DNA from: Deltaproteobacteria bacterium
GTDB taxonomy: Bacteria > Myxococcota_A > UBA9042 > PHBI01 > JACKFB01
NCBI GenBank assembly: GCA_020632695.1
Contig: JACKFB010000004.1
Location: 350,141 to 414,140, forward strand
Length of the DNA: 64,000 bases
Direction: 5' to 3'
How positions within the stretch are numbered: position 1 is the stretch's first letter; each line of letters starts with the position of its first letter. Position numbers and translations under genes: made by a program. The notes beneath the pieces were generated by a model that was not told where the DNA came from, searched no databases, and saw only the letters and a program-made list of their open reading frames with translations. Shown here one piece after another: positions 36,873 to 46,351 of this stretch.

Positions 36873-37964
36873 GTGACAGAGCTCTCGCGCACCCCGCTCC
36901 ACGCGATCCACCGGGGCCTCGGCGCCCGGATGGTGCCCTTCGCCGGCTTCGAGATGCCGGTGCAGTACGACGGGCTGGTCGCCGAGCACACGCGCACCCG
37001 GGAAGCCGTCGGCCTCTTCGACGTCAGCCACATGGGCGAGGTGCGGGTCACCGGCCCCGACGCGCTCGAGGTGGTCAACCGGCTCATCACCAACGACCTG
37101 CACCGGATCACCGACGGCCGCGCGCTCTACACCTGCCTCTGCGCCGAGGACGGCACCATCGTCGACGATCTGATCGTCTACCGCCTGTCGCCCGAGGAGA
37201 TCTTCATCTGCGTCAACGCCGGCAACCGCGCCGGCGACTTCGCCCACATGAAGGCCCACGCCCGCGGCGACGCCACGTTCACCGACGAAGGGGAGCGCTG
37301 GGGGCAGATCGCCGTGCAGGGCCCGCGCGCACCCGAGCTGCTGGCCCGCGTCTTCGGCGCCGAGGTGGGCGCCCAGAAGCCCTTCCGCATCCGCTCGGCC
37401 GCGTTCGGCGACGCCACCGTGATGGTCGCCAGCACCGGCTACACCGGCGAACCCGGCGGCGAGGTCTACGCGCCGAGCGAGGTCACCGCCGCGGTGTGGG
37501 AGGCGCTCACCGATGCCGGCCGCGACCTGGGCACGGGCCCGGTCGGCCTGGGCGCCCGCGACACGCTGCGCCTGGAGATGGGCTACTGCCTCTACGGCAA
37601 CGACATCGACCGCTCCACGACGCCGCTCGAGGCCGGGCTCTCCTGGGTGGTGCGCCTGGACAAGCCGGAGTTCGTCGGCAAGGACGCCCTGGTGGCCCAG
37701 CGAGACGCTGGCGTGCCGCGGAAGCTCGTCGGCATCGAGGTCACCGAGCGTGGCATCCCTCGCCACGGCTACCCGGTGCTGCACGACGGCGCGCAGGTCG
37801 GCCTGGTCACCTCGGGCACCAGCTCACCGACCACCGGCCGCTCCATCGGGCTGGCGCTGATCCCCACCGCGCTCTCCGAGCTCGGCACTGCCCTGGCCGT
37901 GGACTGTCGCGGCAAGGTGCGCGCGGCCCAGGTCGTCCCCACCCCCTTCTACTCCCGCTCCTGA
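36873..37964 (+). CDS. gcvT: Aminomethyltransferase (T-protein) of glycine cleavage
   Basis: 363 residues from GTG 36873 after GGAG. Signatures: MVPFAGFEMPVQY, GLFDVSHMGEV, LITNDLHRI, VGLGARDTLRLEMGYCLYGND, and VVRLDKPEFVGKDAL. The protein removes the aminomethyl carbon from lipoyl-GcvH and gives 5,10-methylene-THF and ammonia. gcvH follows by 15 bp, so the pair is one operon; gcvP is not in this window. The long structured leader suggests control before translation. Confidence 0.97.
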   Translation: MTELSRTPLHAIHRGLGARMVPFAGFEMPVQYDGLVAEHTRTREAVGLFDVSHMGEVRVTGPDALEVVNRLITNDLHRITDGRALYTCLCAEDGTIVDDLIVYRLSPEEIFICVNAGNRAGDFAHMKAHARGDATFTDEGERWGQIAVQGPRAPELLARVFGAEVGAQKPFRIRSAAFGDATVMVASTGYTGEPGGEVYAPSEVTAAVWEALTDAGRDLGTGPVGLGARDTLRLEMGYCLYGNDIDRSTTPLEAGLSWVVRLDKPEFVGKDALVAQRDAGVPRKLVGIEVTERGIPRHGYPVLHDGAQVGLVTSGTSSPTTGRSIGLALIPTALSELGTALAVDCRGKVRAAQVVPTPFYSRS

Positions 37965-37979
37965 CGAGAGGACCAAGCC

Positions 37980-38384
37980 ATGTCGAACGTCGATCCGGAT
38001 CGCTTCTACAGCAAGGAACACGAGTGGGCCCTGCCCGATCCCGACGAGGACGGCGTGGTCATCGTGGGCGTGTCGGACTACGCCGCCGAGCAGCTCGGCG
38101 ACATCGTGATGGTCGAGCTGCCGGCCGTCGGCGACACCTTCGACCAGGACGAGCCCTTCGGCACCGTGGAGTCGCCGAAGAGCGTCTCGGAGGTCTTCTC
38201 GCCGGTGTCCGGCGAGGTCATCGCGGTCAACGACGCGCTGGAGGACGCCCCCGAGCTGGTCAACGACTCGCCCTACGCCGAAGGCTGGATGGTGAAGATC
38301 CGCCTGGCCGACGACGGCGGCATGGACGCGCTGATGAGCGCGACCGACTACGAGGCCTTCCTCGAGGACCTCGAAGAGAGCTGA
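37980..38384 (+). CDS. gcvH: Glycine cleavage H-protein
   Basis: 134 residues. The lipoyl-domain core is complete: EHEWALPDPDEDGVVIVGVS, YAAEQLGDIVMVELP, and the lipoylation site GTVESPKSVSEVFSP with Lys67. GEVIAVNDALEDAPELVN and GWMVKIRLADD follow. It carries the aminomethyl group between GcvP, GcvT and GcvL on lipoyl-lysine. The ATG follows the gcvT stop by 15 bp with a GAGAGGA ribosome site. Confidence 0.97.
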   Translation: MSNVDPDRFYSKEHEWALPDPDEDGVVIVGVSDYAAEQLGDIVMVELPAVGDTFDQDEPFGTVESPKSVSEVFSPVSGEVIAVNDALEDAPELVNDSPYAEGWMVKIRLADDGGMDALMSATDYEAFLEDLEES

Positions 38385-38408
38385 GGGCCCCCGAACCGCG
38401 GCGCGGCC

Positions 38409-38437
38409 TCGACGGCCGAGCGCGCCGGCACTATGGT
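38409..38437 (+). promoter_or_regulatory. Possible promoter for the small lipoprotein gene
   Basis: TCGACG (38409-38414), spacer 17, TATGGT (38432-38437). It lies 33 bp before the ATG at 38470. Confidence 0.4.
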
Positions 38438-38469
38438 CCGGTGACACCACGCCAAGAGGAGGCCCGTCG

Positions 38470-38952
38470 ATGCGCCCGTCCGCCCGTTCGCTGCCACCGC
38501 TCCTGCTCGTCCTCTTCGTCGCCCTGCCGTCGCTCAGCGGCTGCGAGATGGTGCGGAAGAAGCTGGCCTGCAACTGGACGGATACGATCACCCAGGCCGA
38601 GCCCGGCACGCCGGAGTGGCCCGTCCAGCAGATCATCATGGGCGCGATGAACCCGAACGAGGAGGCCGGCTGGGAGCAGTATCGCGGGGCGATGCACAGC
38701 TCGGAGATCGAGAGCCGCGGCGCTGAGACCATGCTGCGTCAGCTCAACTACCCCAAGACCCGGCGACTGGTTCCGCTCTACCTGGCCGACGACACGGTGC
38801 CCGTCTTCGAGGTCTGCTACGAGGAGACCCTGGCCGACGGCGTGCTCAACGTCTTCGTGAAGAACGAGAAGTCGGAGACGCCGACGCCCTGCCGCCTCAA
38901 GCGTGATCCCAAGGCGAACGGGGCTTGGCGCGCCTATCTCTGCTCGCTCTGA
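38470..38952 (+). CDS. Small lipoprotein of unknown function
   Basis: 160 residues with a GAGGAGG ribosome site. A signal peptide (LLLVLFVALPSLSGC) has a lipobox LSGC at Cys25. The mature part is short, with Cys34, Cys118 and a C-terminal pair (TPCRLKRDP ... YLCSL) that could bridge. The middle is acidic and helical (ESRGAETMLRQLNYPKTRRL). No family is recognised. It stands between gcvH and a divergent RNA methyltransferase, converging on the latter with only 24 bp between stops. Confidence 0.8.
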   Translation: MRPSARSLPPLLLVLFVALPSLSGCEMVRKKLACNWTDTITQAEPGTPEWPVQQIIMGAMNPNEEAGWEQYRGAMHSSEIESRGAETMLRQLNYPKTRRLVPLYLADDTVPVFEVCYEETLADGVLNVFVKNEKSETPTPCRLKRDPKANGAWRAYLCSL

Positions 38953-38976
38953 CGCCAGCTCGGCGCGCGCGGGCGC

Positions 38977-40179
38977 TCAGGTGCGCACCGCCCGCGCGAC
39001 GACCTCCTGGTGCCCGGTGTGCGGGAACATGTCGTGCCCGACGATGTCGGTGACGGCCCAGGCGCCGCCCTCGACCAGGGCGGCCAGATCGCGCATCGCC
39101 GTCGACACGTCGCAGCTCACCATCAGCACGACCCGGGCGCCGCACGCCCGCACCCAGGCCATCATCTCCAAAGCGCCGGTGCGCGGCGGGTCGAGCAGCA
39201 CCAGATCGGGCGGCTCCGGCGCCGGCCAGGGCACGCCGGTGGCCAGCAGGTCGCAGAGGTGCCAGGTGGCCTCGCCGCGGCCGGCGACGTTGTCGTGGAA
39301 CCAGGCGCGCGCGCCCGCGGCCGACTCGTAGGCTGTCACGCGGTAGCCGGCCCGCAGAAGCGGCAGGGTCAGCGTGCCCGCACCGGCGAAGAGCTCCACC
39401 GCGTGGCGGCCGCCGGCCTCGCGCGCCATGGCCTCGACCTGCTCGGCGATGGCCCGGGCGACGGCGGGGTTGGCCTGGACGAAGGTCTCGGCGTCCGCCC
39501 GGATCGCGTAGGGCTCCTCGCCCAGGGTCACCGAGGGCGGCCCGATGGCGATGGGGGCGCCGCGCTCAGGGGCGATGCGCCCGGCCACCCCTTCGCGCCC
39601 GGCCACCAGCGAGACCTCTCCCCGCCCCGGCCCCCGCTCCGACAAAAGCTCGCGCAGCGCCGGCAACGCGGCTTCGATGGCCGGCGCCGCCACCGGGCAG
39701 CCCGGCACGTCGACGAGCCGATGGCTGCCCGGCGCGCGGTAGCCCAGACGCACCTGCCCGCGCGCGTCGACCTCCCAGGCCATGCGCACCCGCGCGCGGT
39801 AGCCCAGCGTCGCGCCGGCGGGTGGCGCCAGGCGCACCACCTCCTGGGAGGCGCCCAGGCGCTTGTCCACCTCACCGCCGAGGATCGCCCGCCGGGAGGC
39901 GGCCTGCGCTGCCGGGGCCCCCGCCATCCACGGGCAGCCGCCGCACTCGGCCTGCACCGGGCAGACCGGCGTGACGCGATGCGGCGACGAGCGCTCGATC
40001 GCCACCAGCTCCGCGCGGGCCCACCGCTTCTTGCGTCGCACGATCCGGCAGCGCACCACGTCGCCGGGCACCGCCCGCGGCACGAACACGACGGCGCCGG
40101 CCAGCTCGCCCTGCACCGGGACGCCGACCCCGTCGCCTCCATGCGCCCACCGTAGGATCTCCAGCCCCGTCAACTCCAC
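38977..40179 (-). CDS. RumA/RlmD-type RNA uracil-5-methyltransferase with Fe-S site
   Basis: 400 residues from GTG 40179 (GGGAG ahead); ATG 40212 would add eleven residues. An N-terminal TRAM-like barrel (about 1-55, GVPVQGELAGAVVFVPRAVP) leads to a cluster CPVQAECGGCPW and a later Cys in VDVPGCPVAAP, fitting the [4Fe-4S] set of RumA. The SAM part has VELFAGAGTLTLPLLRAGYR and LLDPPRTGALE; the nucleophile is Cys356 in VSCDVSTAM, in place of the usual SCN. It probably methylates a uridine of 23S rRNA or tRNA with SAM; which one is not fixed by sequence. A lone gene, divergent from the NAD kinase. Confidence 0.88.
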   Translation of the reverse strand: MELTGLEILRWAHGGDGVGVPVQGELAGAVVFVPRAVPGDVVRCRIVRRKKRWARAELVAIERSSPHRVTPVCPVQAECGGCPWMAGAPAAQAASRRAILGGEVDKRLGASQEVVRLAPPAGATLGYRARVRMAWEVDARGQVRLGYRAPGSHRLVDVPGCPVAAPAIEAALPALRELLSERGPGRGEVSLVAGREGVAGRIAPERGAPIAIGPPSVTLGEEPYAIRADAETFVQANPAVARAIAEQVEAMAREAGGRHAVELFAGAGTLTLPLLRAGYRVTAYESAAGARAWFHDNVAGRGEATWHLCDLLATGVPWPAPEPPDLVLLDPPRTGALEMMAWVRACGARVVLMVSCDVSTAMRDLAALVEGGAWAVTDIVGHDMFPHTGHQEVVARAVRT

Positions 40180-40345
40180 GCCGCGCTCCCGCTCCCCAGG
40201 AGGTCGAAGCATACCCCGCGCGCCGCCCTGGGGAACCCGCCGGCGCGCGACCCGCGACCGGACCGCGCCCGGCGTCCTTGCGCCGCCTCCGGTGATGTGG
40301 TTGCGTCTGGGCGCTGCCTTCGCGCCTCGAGCCACGGCCACGCCG

Positions 40346-41230
40346 GTGACACAGCCCGACATCCGCCGCCTCCTCGTCGTCTACAAGACCAGCCCCTACG
40401 CCCGCTATCTGCGCCTGGGCGCCATGGTGGAGCCCACCCCCGACGACGCCGACACGCGTGAGGTCATCGAGCGCCTCCGCGACGCCGACGCCGAGAATCG
40501 CGCCGCGGCCGACCGGGTGCGCGCCGTGCTCGACCGCTGCGGGCTCGAGGTGCGCCAGGACGCCCTGCCCACGAAGCGCGAGGCCGCCTGGGCCGATCTG
40601 GTGGTCACCGTGGGCGGCGACGGCACCTTCCTGCGCTCGAGCCACCACGTGGACGAGACCCCGATGCTCGGCGTGAACTCGGCGCCCGACAGCTCGGTGG
40701 GCCACTACTGCGGCACCACCGCCGGCGCCTTCGAGGCCATGCTGGACCGCGTGCGCGCTGGCAAGGAGCCCGTGTCGGAGCTCACCCGCATCGAGGTGCA
40801 CATCGGCCAGCGGCGCCTGCCGCATCTGGCGCTGAACGACGTGCTCTTCTGTCACCGCCTGCCCGCCGCCTCCACCCGCTACATCCTGCGGGTCGGCGAT
40901 CGCGCCGAGCGCCAGACCTCTTCGGGCGTCTGGCTCTCGACGGCCTCGGGCTCGAGCGGTGCCCTGCGCTCGGCCGGCGGCCGCGCCATGGAGCCGCTGG
41001 ACACCCGGCTCCAGTTCCGCGTCCGCGAACCTTACGCCGGCGGCGGTGAGACGCACCTCTCGCTGCACGACGGCCTCATCGACGAGCCGCTGGAGCTGGT
41101 CGCCCGCAGCCCCCACCTCGGCGTCTACCTGGACGGCCACGAGCCCTGCTACCGCGTCGGGCTGGCCGAGCGCGTGGTCCTGGGGCGTGCATCGCGGCCG
41201 CTGAGGGTCTACGGCTACCGCGCCGACTGA
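40346..41230 (+). CDS. NAD kinase
   Basis: 294 residues from GTG 40346; upstream codons in frame are not like the family. Signatures: LLVVYKTSPYARYLRLG at the start, VVTVGGDGTFLRSSH (the GGDGT nucleotide site), LGVNSAPDSSVGHY, LALNDVLFCH (the usual NE/ND motif) and LSTASGSSGALRSAGG in the place of the common TPTGSTAY. The protein phosphorylates NAD to NADP with ATP. The altered serine/threonine loop is a divergent form seen in some lineages. There is no clear ribosome site, so the start is tentative. Confidence 0.88.
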   Translation: MTQPDIRRLLVVYKTSPYARYLRLGAMVEPTPDDADTREVIERLRDADAENRAAADRVRAVLDRCGLEVRQDALPTKREAAWADLVVTVGGDGTFLRSSHHVDETPMLGVNSAPDSSVGHYCGTTAGAFEAMLDRVRAGKEPVSELTRIEVHIGQRRLPHLALNDVLFCHRLPAASTRYILRVGDRAERQTSSGVWLSTASGSSGALRSAGGRAMEPLDTRLQFRVREPYAGGGETHLSLHDGLIDEPLELVARSPHLGVYLDGHEPCYRVGLAERVVLGRASRPLRVYGYRAD

Positions 41231-41356
41231 TGCCGCCGACGGGGCCACCTCGCCGGCCCTGAACCGCCCTCTGAGGCCTGCGCCTCGCTTCGACTACCCC
41301 AGCGGCCCGGCTCCGTGCTAACGAACGGCGGCCCGACCGGAACCGGAGGTCCCCCC

Positions 41357-42613
41357 ATGACCGAGCCCTCGCTCCACGAGACCGATCCCGAGATCCACCG
41401 CCTCATCGACGCCGAGGCGACCCGCCAGCGCGAGCAGATCCGTCTGATCGCCAGCGAGAACTACGTGAGCCGCGCCGTGCTCGAGGCCACCGGCTCGGTG
41501 CTGACCAACAAGTACTCGGAGGGCTATCCGGGTCGCCGCTACTACGAGGGCCAGGTCAACATCGACGCCATCGAGCGCCTGGCCGCCGATCGCGCGTGCG
41601 CGCTCTTCGGCGCCGATCACGCCAACGTGCAGCCCTACTCGGGGAGCCCCGCGAACCTGGCGGTCTACACCGCGCTGCTGGAGCCGGGCGACACGATCCT
41701 GGGGATGTCGCTGACCGCGGGCGGCCACCTCACCCACGGCTGGAAGGTCTCGGCCACCGGCCGCTTCTGGAACGCCGTCCAGTACGGGGTGTGCCGCGAC
41801 ACCGGCCTCATCGACTACGACGAGGTGCAGCGCCTCGCGCGGGAGCACCGGCCGCGCATCATCGTCTGCGGCGCGACGGCCTACCCGCGCACCATCGACT
41901 TCCCGCGCTTCCGGGCCATCGCCGACGAGGTCGGCGCCTTCCTGCTGGCCGACATGGCCCACATCGCGGGGCTGGTCGCCGGCGGCGCGCACCCGAGCCC
42001 GGTGCCGGTGGCGGACGTGGTCTCCACCACCACCCACAAGACCTTGCGCGGGCCGCGCGGCGGCATGCTGCTCTGCAAGGAGGCCCACAAGAAGGCCATC
42101 GACCGGGCCGTGTTCCCCGGGCTGCAGGGCGGGCCCCACAACCACACGACGGCGGCGCTGGCCGTGGCCCTCACCGAGGCCTCCACCCAGGCCTTCCGCG
42201 ACTACTCGGCGCAGATCGTGGCCAACTCGCGCGCCTTCGCCCGCGCGCTCGAGGCCGAGGGCTTCGGCGTGGTCACCGGCGGCTCCGACAACCACCTGGT
42301 GCTCATCGACGCGACCCCGCGCGGCATCACCGGCAAGCCGCTGGCGAAGGCGATGGCGCGCGCCGGCCTCGTCGCCAACTACAACAACATCCCCTTCGAT
42401 CCCCGCCCCCCCATGGACCCGAGCGGCGTTCGCCTCGGCACGGCCGCGGTCACCAGCCGCGGCTTCCGGGAGGGCGAGCTCGAGCAGGTCGCGCGCTGGA
42501 TGGGCGCCGTGGCCGGGGCGCCCGACGACACGACCACCCTGGAGCGGATCGCCGCCGAGGTGCGCGATCTCTGCGCCGGCTTCCCGGCGCCCGGGCTGCA
42601 CACCAGCGCGTGA
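41357..42613 (+). CDS. glyA: Serine hydroxymethyltransferase
   Basis: 418 residues after GGAGG. Signatures: LIASENYVSRAVLEATGSVL, TNKYSEGYPGRRYYEGQ, VQPYSGSPANLAVYTAL, ADMAHIAGLVAGGAHPSP, and the PLP-lysine block VVSTTTHKTLRGPRGG with Lys228. It interconverts serine plus THF with glycine plus 5,10-methylene-THF, tying in with FolD and the glycine-cleavage genes 3.4 kb upstream. It is tetrameric in most bacteria. The next gene begins 79 bp later. Confidence 0.97.
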   Translation: MTEPSLHETDPEIHRLIDAEATRQREQIRLIASENYVSRAVLEATGSVLTNKYSEGYPGRRYYEGQVNIDAIERLAADRACALFGADHANVQPYSGSPANLAVYTALLEPGDTILGMSLTAGGHLTHGWKVSATGRFWNAVQYGVCRDTGLIDYDEVQRLAREHRPRIIVCGATAYPRTIDFPRFRAIADEVGAFLLADMAHIAGLVAGGAHPSPVPVADVVSTTTHKTLRGPRGGMLLCKEAHKKAIDRAVFPGLQGGPHNHTTAALAVALTEASTQAFRDYSAQIVANSRAFARALEAEGFGVVTGGSDNHLVLIDATPRGITGKPLAKAMARAGLVANYNNIPFDPRPPMDPSGVRLGTAAVTSRGFREGELEQVARWMGAVAGAPDDTTTLERIAAEVRDLCAGFPAPGLHTSA

Positions 42614-42692
42614 CACGCGCAGCGAGCCCGCGCTTGACGCCGTGGCCCCCGACGGGGCAGCGTTCCGCGCGGAAGCCTGCGAGGAGAGCCCC

Positions 42693-43022
42693 ATGTCCGA
42701 GACCGCCTACGCCCACGAAGGTGTGTGCCCCCGCTGCGCCGGCGACGACATCGAGCGCGAGGTCATCTACCAGACCACCATGCGCGTCGTCGCCGGGGTG
42801 GTGTTCTTCTGCGAGACCTGCGGGCTGACCACCAAGGCGCTGTCGTCGGACCGGGAGGCCTGGTTCGACGCCCACAAGGCCTGGCAGTCGCCGGCCGTCG
42901 GCGTGGACACCTACGCCGAGTTCCAGGCGCAGTGGCCGAAGGCGGTGGGGCGGCAGCCCTATGGCGACCCCGAGCCACTGGGCCCCATCCTCCCGCGCGT
43001 GACGCCGCGCGTAACGCACTGA
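42693..43022 (+). CDS. Small zinc-ribbon protein
   Basis: 109 residues from ATG 42693 after GAGGAG. It has a CPRC (about residue 11) and a CETC (about 39), a classic zinc ribbon, with an acidic tail ending in PRVTPRVTH. No other domain is visible. The role is unknown; such proteins often bind nucleic acid or serve as small metal-site partners. It sits between glyA and the kinase. Confidence 0.75.
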   Translation: MSETAYAHEGVCPRCAGDDIEREVIYQTTMRVVAGVVFFCETCGLTTKALSSDREAWFDAHKAWQSPAVGVDTYAEFQAQWPKAVGRQPYGDPEPLGPILPRVTPRVTH

Positions 43023-43093
43023 TCCGACGGGCGCGTCCCGATCCGCGCTGGCCCCGCGTGCCAGGGCACTGACATCCACTCCAGGCTTCCGCC

Positions 43094-46000
43094 ATGGCCG
43101 GGTCCGATCACCACCTGACCGGCGCCCCTGAAGCGTCCGAGGCTGCGGAGACGACGGCGACCAGCGTCACCGCCGTGCGCCGCGGCGGCACCGTCGGCTC
43201 GAAGGCGCCCGGCCGCGAGGTGGCGCGCGCGCCGGCGGACAGGCGCCCCGGGCTGCCCACGCCCCGGGTCACCCTGCCCCGCGACGGCGAGCCGCGCTCC
43301 CCTCGCCAGGCGCGCACCGACGAGACGCCGGCGCTTCGCTCCCTCGACACGCCGGTCGCCCTGCCCGAGCTCCCCGGCGAGCGCCCCTTCGACACCCGGC
43401 TGGCCCGCCGCGACGGCCACCTGCTGCTGGGCGCGCAGCTCGGCGAGGGGGGCATGGGGGTGGTCCTCGCCGCGCGCGACACCGAGCTCGGCCGCACCAT
43501 CGCGCTGAAGACCCTGCGCCCGGAGTGCGCCCGCGACGACGCCATGGTGCACGGGCTGCTCTTCGAGGCCCGCATCACCGGCCAGCTCGAGCACCCCCAC
43601 ATCGTGCCGGTCCACGGCGTCGGCGTGCTCGAGGACGGCCGCCCCTACTACACGATGCGCCTGCTCAGCGACCTCTCCCTGGGGGATGTCCTCGACCAGC
43701 TCCGCCGTGGCACCGGCTTCTCGGTGCGCAACTACACGCTGACCCAGCTCCTCCACTACTTCCGCGGCATCTGCATGGCGGTCGAGTACGCCCACGCCCG
43801 CGGCGTCCTGCACCGCGACCTCAAGCCCGACAACGTCCTGATCGGCGAGTACGGCGAGGTCCAGATCATGGACTGGGGCATCGCGCGGGTCCTGCCCGTC
43901 GCCGAGGGGGACCCCGGCATGTTCGCCGGCGCACCGGAGACCCCTGGGACCATCGCCGGCACCCCGCACTACATGGCCCCCGAGCAGGCGCGCGGCGAGA
44001 CGGCGCTGCTCGACCGGCGCAGCGACGTGTACTCGCTGGGCGTCATCCTGCACCAGATCCTCACGCTGCGCCTGCCCTTCGAGGACTGCACCGACGAGGC
44101 GCAGCTCGCCGCCGTGCGCGACCGGCTGCCGCCGCGCCCCCGGCTGCGCGCGCCCGAACGCGACATCCCCCCCGAGCTCGAGCGCATGTGTCTGTGGGCG
44201 CTGGAGCCCGAGCAGGCCCGACGCTGCCCGAGCGCCATCGAGCTGTGGAACGGCATCGAGGCGTGGATCGAGGGGCGCAAGGAGCGTGAGCGGACGGCCG
44301 AGCTGGCCGGCGAGCAGGCAGCCCTCGCGGAGGCCACCGCCGGCCGCTACTACCGGCTGCGGGAGCAGCTCAAGGCGCTCGAGGAGCGGGTGCGCAGCGA
44401 CGCCCGGGCGTCTACGCCCTTCGACACGCTGCCGCTGCGCCGCGAGCGCTGGGAGAGCGCCCTGGAGCTCGAGCGCCGCCAGCTCGCCCTGGCGCGCGCG
44501 TTCGCAGAGGCCGTGGCCCGCTACCAGCACGCCCTGGCGCACGCGCCCACCGACCGCCCCGTCACCAGCGGCCTGGCGCGGCTCTACGCCAGCCAGGCCG
44601 AGGACGCGCGGCGGCGCGGCGACGGCGCCACCATGGTCCTCTACGGTGATCTGGCCCGCGACGCGTGGCGGCGACTGGGGATGGAGAGCCCCGCGAACCT
44701 GGCCGTGCGCAGCTACCCCGAGGGCGCGACCATCCGCATCATGGAGGTCGCCGGCGCGGAGTCCGCCGAGGAGGACGCAGCCCCGGGCATCGAGGGCGCG
44801 CTGGACGCCGGGATGGCGCCCTGCGACGCCGTGGTGCTGCGGCCCGGGAGCTACCTGGTGAGCGGCCAGCTCCCGGGCTACCGCGAGGTGCGGGTGCCCG
44901 TCGTCCTGAGCCCGGGGGAGAGCCGCCGCCTGCTGGTCACCCTGGAGCCGTGGTCGGCGTCGCTGCCGCTGGTCGGCCACGGGGACGCGCTGCTCGCGCT
45001 TCAGCAGGCCTTCCACGTCGCGATGCACGAGCGGCGCCTGGTCGGCGTCCTCGTCGTCGGAGACGCCGGGATCGGCAAGGGGCGGCTCGTCGTCGAGCTG
45101 GACCGCTTCCTCGACGCCCTGCCCGAGGGCATCTACTTCTCCTACGTCCGCGTCTCCTCGCTGCACCGCCACGTGCCCTTCCACGCCGCCTCGCGCGCGC
45201 TGCGCCATCGGTTCGGCGTGCGCGCGGACCTGCCGGCCCACGAGGTGCGCGACGCCGTGCGCCAGGGCGTCATCGAGGCGCTGAGCGAGGCCGACTCGCC
45301 GGCCCCCGACCACGGACGCGCGGCGCAGCTCGCCGAGCTGATCACCAGCGTCCCCGGCCTGGGCGGCGAGGGCGTCGGCACCGACGCGACGCCCGGCCTC
45401 GACGCCGTGGCCGCGGCGATGGCCGAGGTGCTGATCGCGTCGGCGCGAGAGCGGGCGCTGGTGCTCAGCATCCGAGGCGCCGACCACGTGGACCGCCTCA
45501 GCGCCCGGCTCTTCCGGCGGCTCGCCCGAGCCCTCGCCGACGTGCCGATCTTCAGCGTGGCGTTCTCCCGCGGCGCGACCACCTTGATGGGATTCTCGCA
45601 GACCATCCGCTTGGGCCCTCTGGACCTCGAGGGGGTGCGCCACCAGCTCTCGATCCTGCTGCGTGGCCCGGCGTCCCAGGCGCTCGTCGCGCTGGTCCAC
45701 CGGAAGGCCTCGGGCAACCCCTTCCACGTGGCCGAGCTGGCGCGCCTGCTGGTGACCACCGGGCGCGCGCGCTGGGCAGACCACCAGTGGGAGCTGGTCT
45801 CGGACGCCGCGACAGCGGACGAGCCGGGTCCTCGCGACGCCCTCTTCGCCGGGCTGTCGGGGCTCACTCGCGAGGAGCGGCGCGCGGTCGAGTGCGCGGC
45901 TTTGTGCGGGCGCGTGTTCTGGGCCGACCAGCTCTCCGCCGTCCTCGGCGCCTCCTGCGCGTCCGCGCTGGAGGTGCTGGCCGACCGCGAGGTGGTGGTC

Positions 46001-46327
46001 CCCCAGCCGGCGAGCCGGCTGCGCGGCCACGCCGAGTTCGCGTTCCGGCACAACGAGCTGCCCGAGGCCCTCTACCGTCAGGCCGACCCCGAGGCGCGCC
46101 GGGCGGCCCATGCCGCGTGCGCAGGGTGGATCGCATCGGCCGGCCTGGACGAGCTGGACATCCTGGCGCTACGGGCGCGCCACCTGGAGCTGGCCGGGCG
46201 CTCCGCCGACGCCGAGCCCCTGCGGGCGCGGCTGGCCGAGGTCGCCGCCGCGTGGGAGCCCGCCGAGGCGGCCCCCTGGTTCGACGGCGAGGCCGGGGGC
46301 GCGAAGAGCCAAGGGCCTCCCGCCTGA
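43094..46327 (+). CDS. Ser/Thr kinase with PEGA and AAA-type ATPase modules
   Basis: 1077 residues. A disordered N-terminus of about 100 residues precedes a Hanks-type kinase (about 110-395): GEGGMGVVLAARD (117-), ALKTL (Lys139), VLHRDLKPDNVLI and IMDWGIARVL, where DFG reads DWG. TPHYMAPEQARG and SDVYSLGVILHQ follow. Next are coiled coil (about 395-470), a PEGA-like domain (about 530-620; NLAVRSYPEGATI, GQLPGYREVRVPV) and a Walker-A loop GDAGIGKGRLV, as in AAA_16/STAND ATPases. The C-terminal part is helical. It is cytoplasmic by lack of a clear helix. The plan is of the large multi-domain kinases of Myxococcota. Partners are unknown. Confidence 0.9.
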   Translation: MAGSDHHLTGAPEASEAAETTATSVTAVRRGGTVGSKAPGREVARAPADRRPGLPTPRVTLPRDGEPRSPRQARTDETPALRSLDTPVALPELPGERPFDTRLARRDGHLLLGAQLGEGGMGVVLAARDTELGRTIALKTLRPECARDDAMVHGLLFEARITGQLEHPHIVPVHGVGVLEDGRPYYTMRLLSDLSLGDVLDQLRRGTGFSVRNYTLTQLLHYFRGICMAVEYAHARGVLHRDLKPDNVLIGEYGEVQIMDWGIARVLPVAEGDPGMFAGAPETPGTIAGTPHYMAPEQARGETALLDRRSDVYSLGVILHQILTLRLPFEDCTDEAQLAAVRDRLPPRPRLRAPERDIPPELERMCLWALEPEQARRCPSAIELWNGIEAWIEGRKERERTAELAGEQAALAEATAGRYYRLREQLKALEERVRSDARASTPFDTLPLRRERWESALELERRQLALARAFAEAVARYQHALAHAPTDRPVTSGLARLYASQAEDARRRGDGATMVLYGDLARDAWRRLGMESPANLAVRSYPEGATIRIMEVAGAESAEEDAAPGIEGALDAGMAPCDAVVLRPGSYLVSGQLPGYREVRVPVVLSPGESRRLLVTLEPWSASLPLVGHGDALLALQQAFHVAMHERRLVGVLVVGDAGIGKGRLVVELDRFLDALPEGIYFSYVRVSSLHRHVPFHAASRALRHRFGVRADLPAHEVRDAVRQGVIEALSEADSPAPDHGRAAQLAELITSVPGLGGEGVGTDATPGLDAVAAAMAEVLIASARERALVLSIRGADHVDRLSARLFRRLARALADVPIFSVAFSRGATTLMGFSQTIRLGPLDLEGVRHQLSILLRGPASQALVALVHRKASGNPFHVAELARLLVTTGRARWADHQWELVSDAATADEPGPRDALFAGLSGLTREERRAVECAALCGRVFWADQLSAVLGASCASALEVLADREVVVPQPASRLRGHAEFAFRHNELPEALYRQADPEARRAAHAACAGWIASAGLDELDILALRARHLELAGRSADAEPLRARLAEVAAAWEPAEAAPWFDGEAGGAKSQGPPA

Positions 46328-46351
46328 ACGGCGCGAGGACCCGGCCCCGCC

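Noticed and set aside
42642..42692. Upstream extension of the zinc-ribbon gene
   Set aside because: The ATG at 42693 has GAGGAG at good spacing. The upstream start adds a non-conserved stretch that includes the ribosome site.
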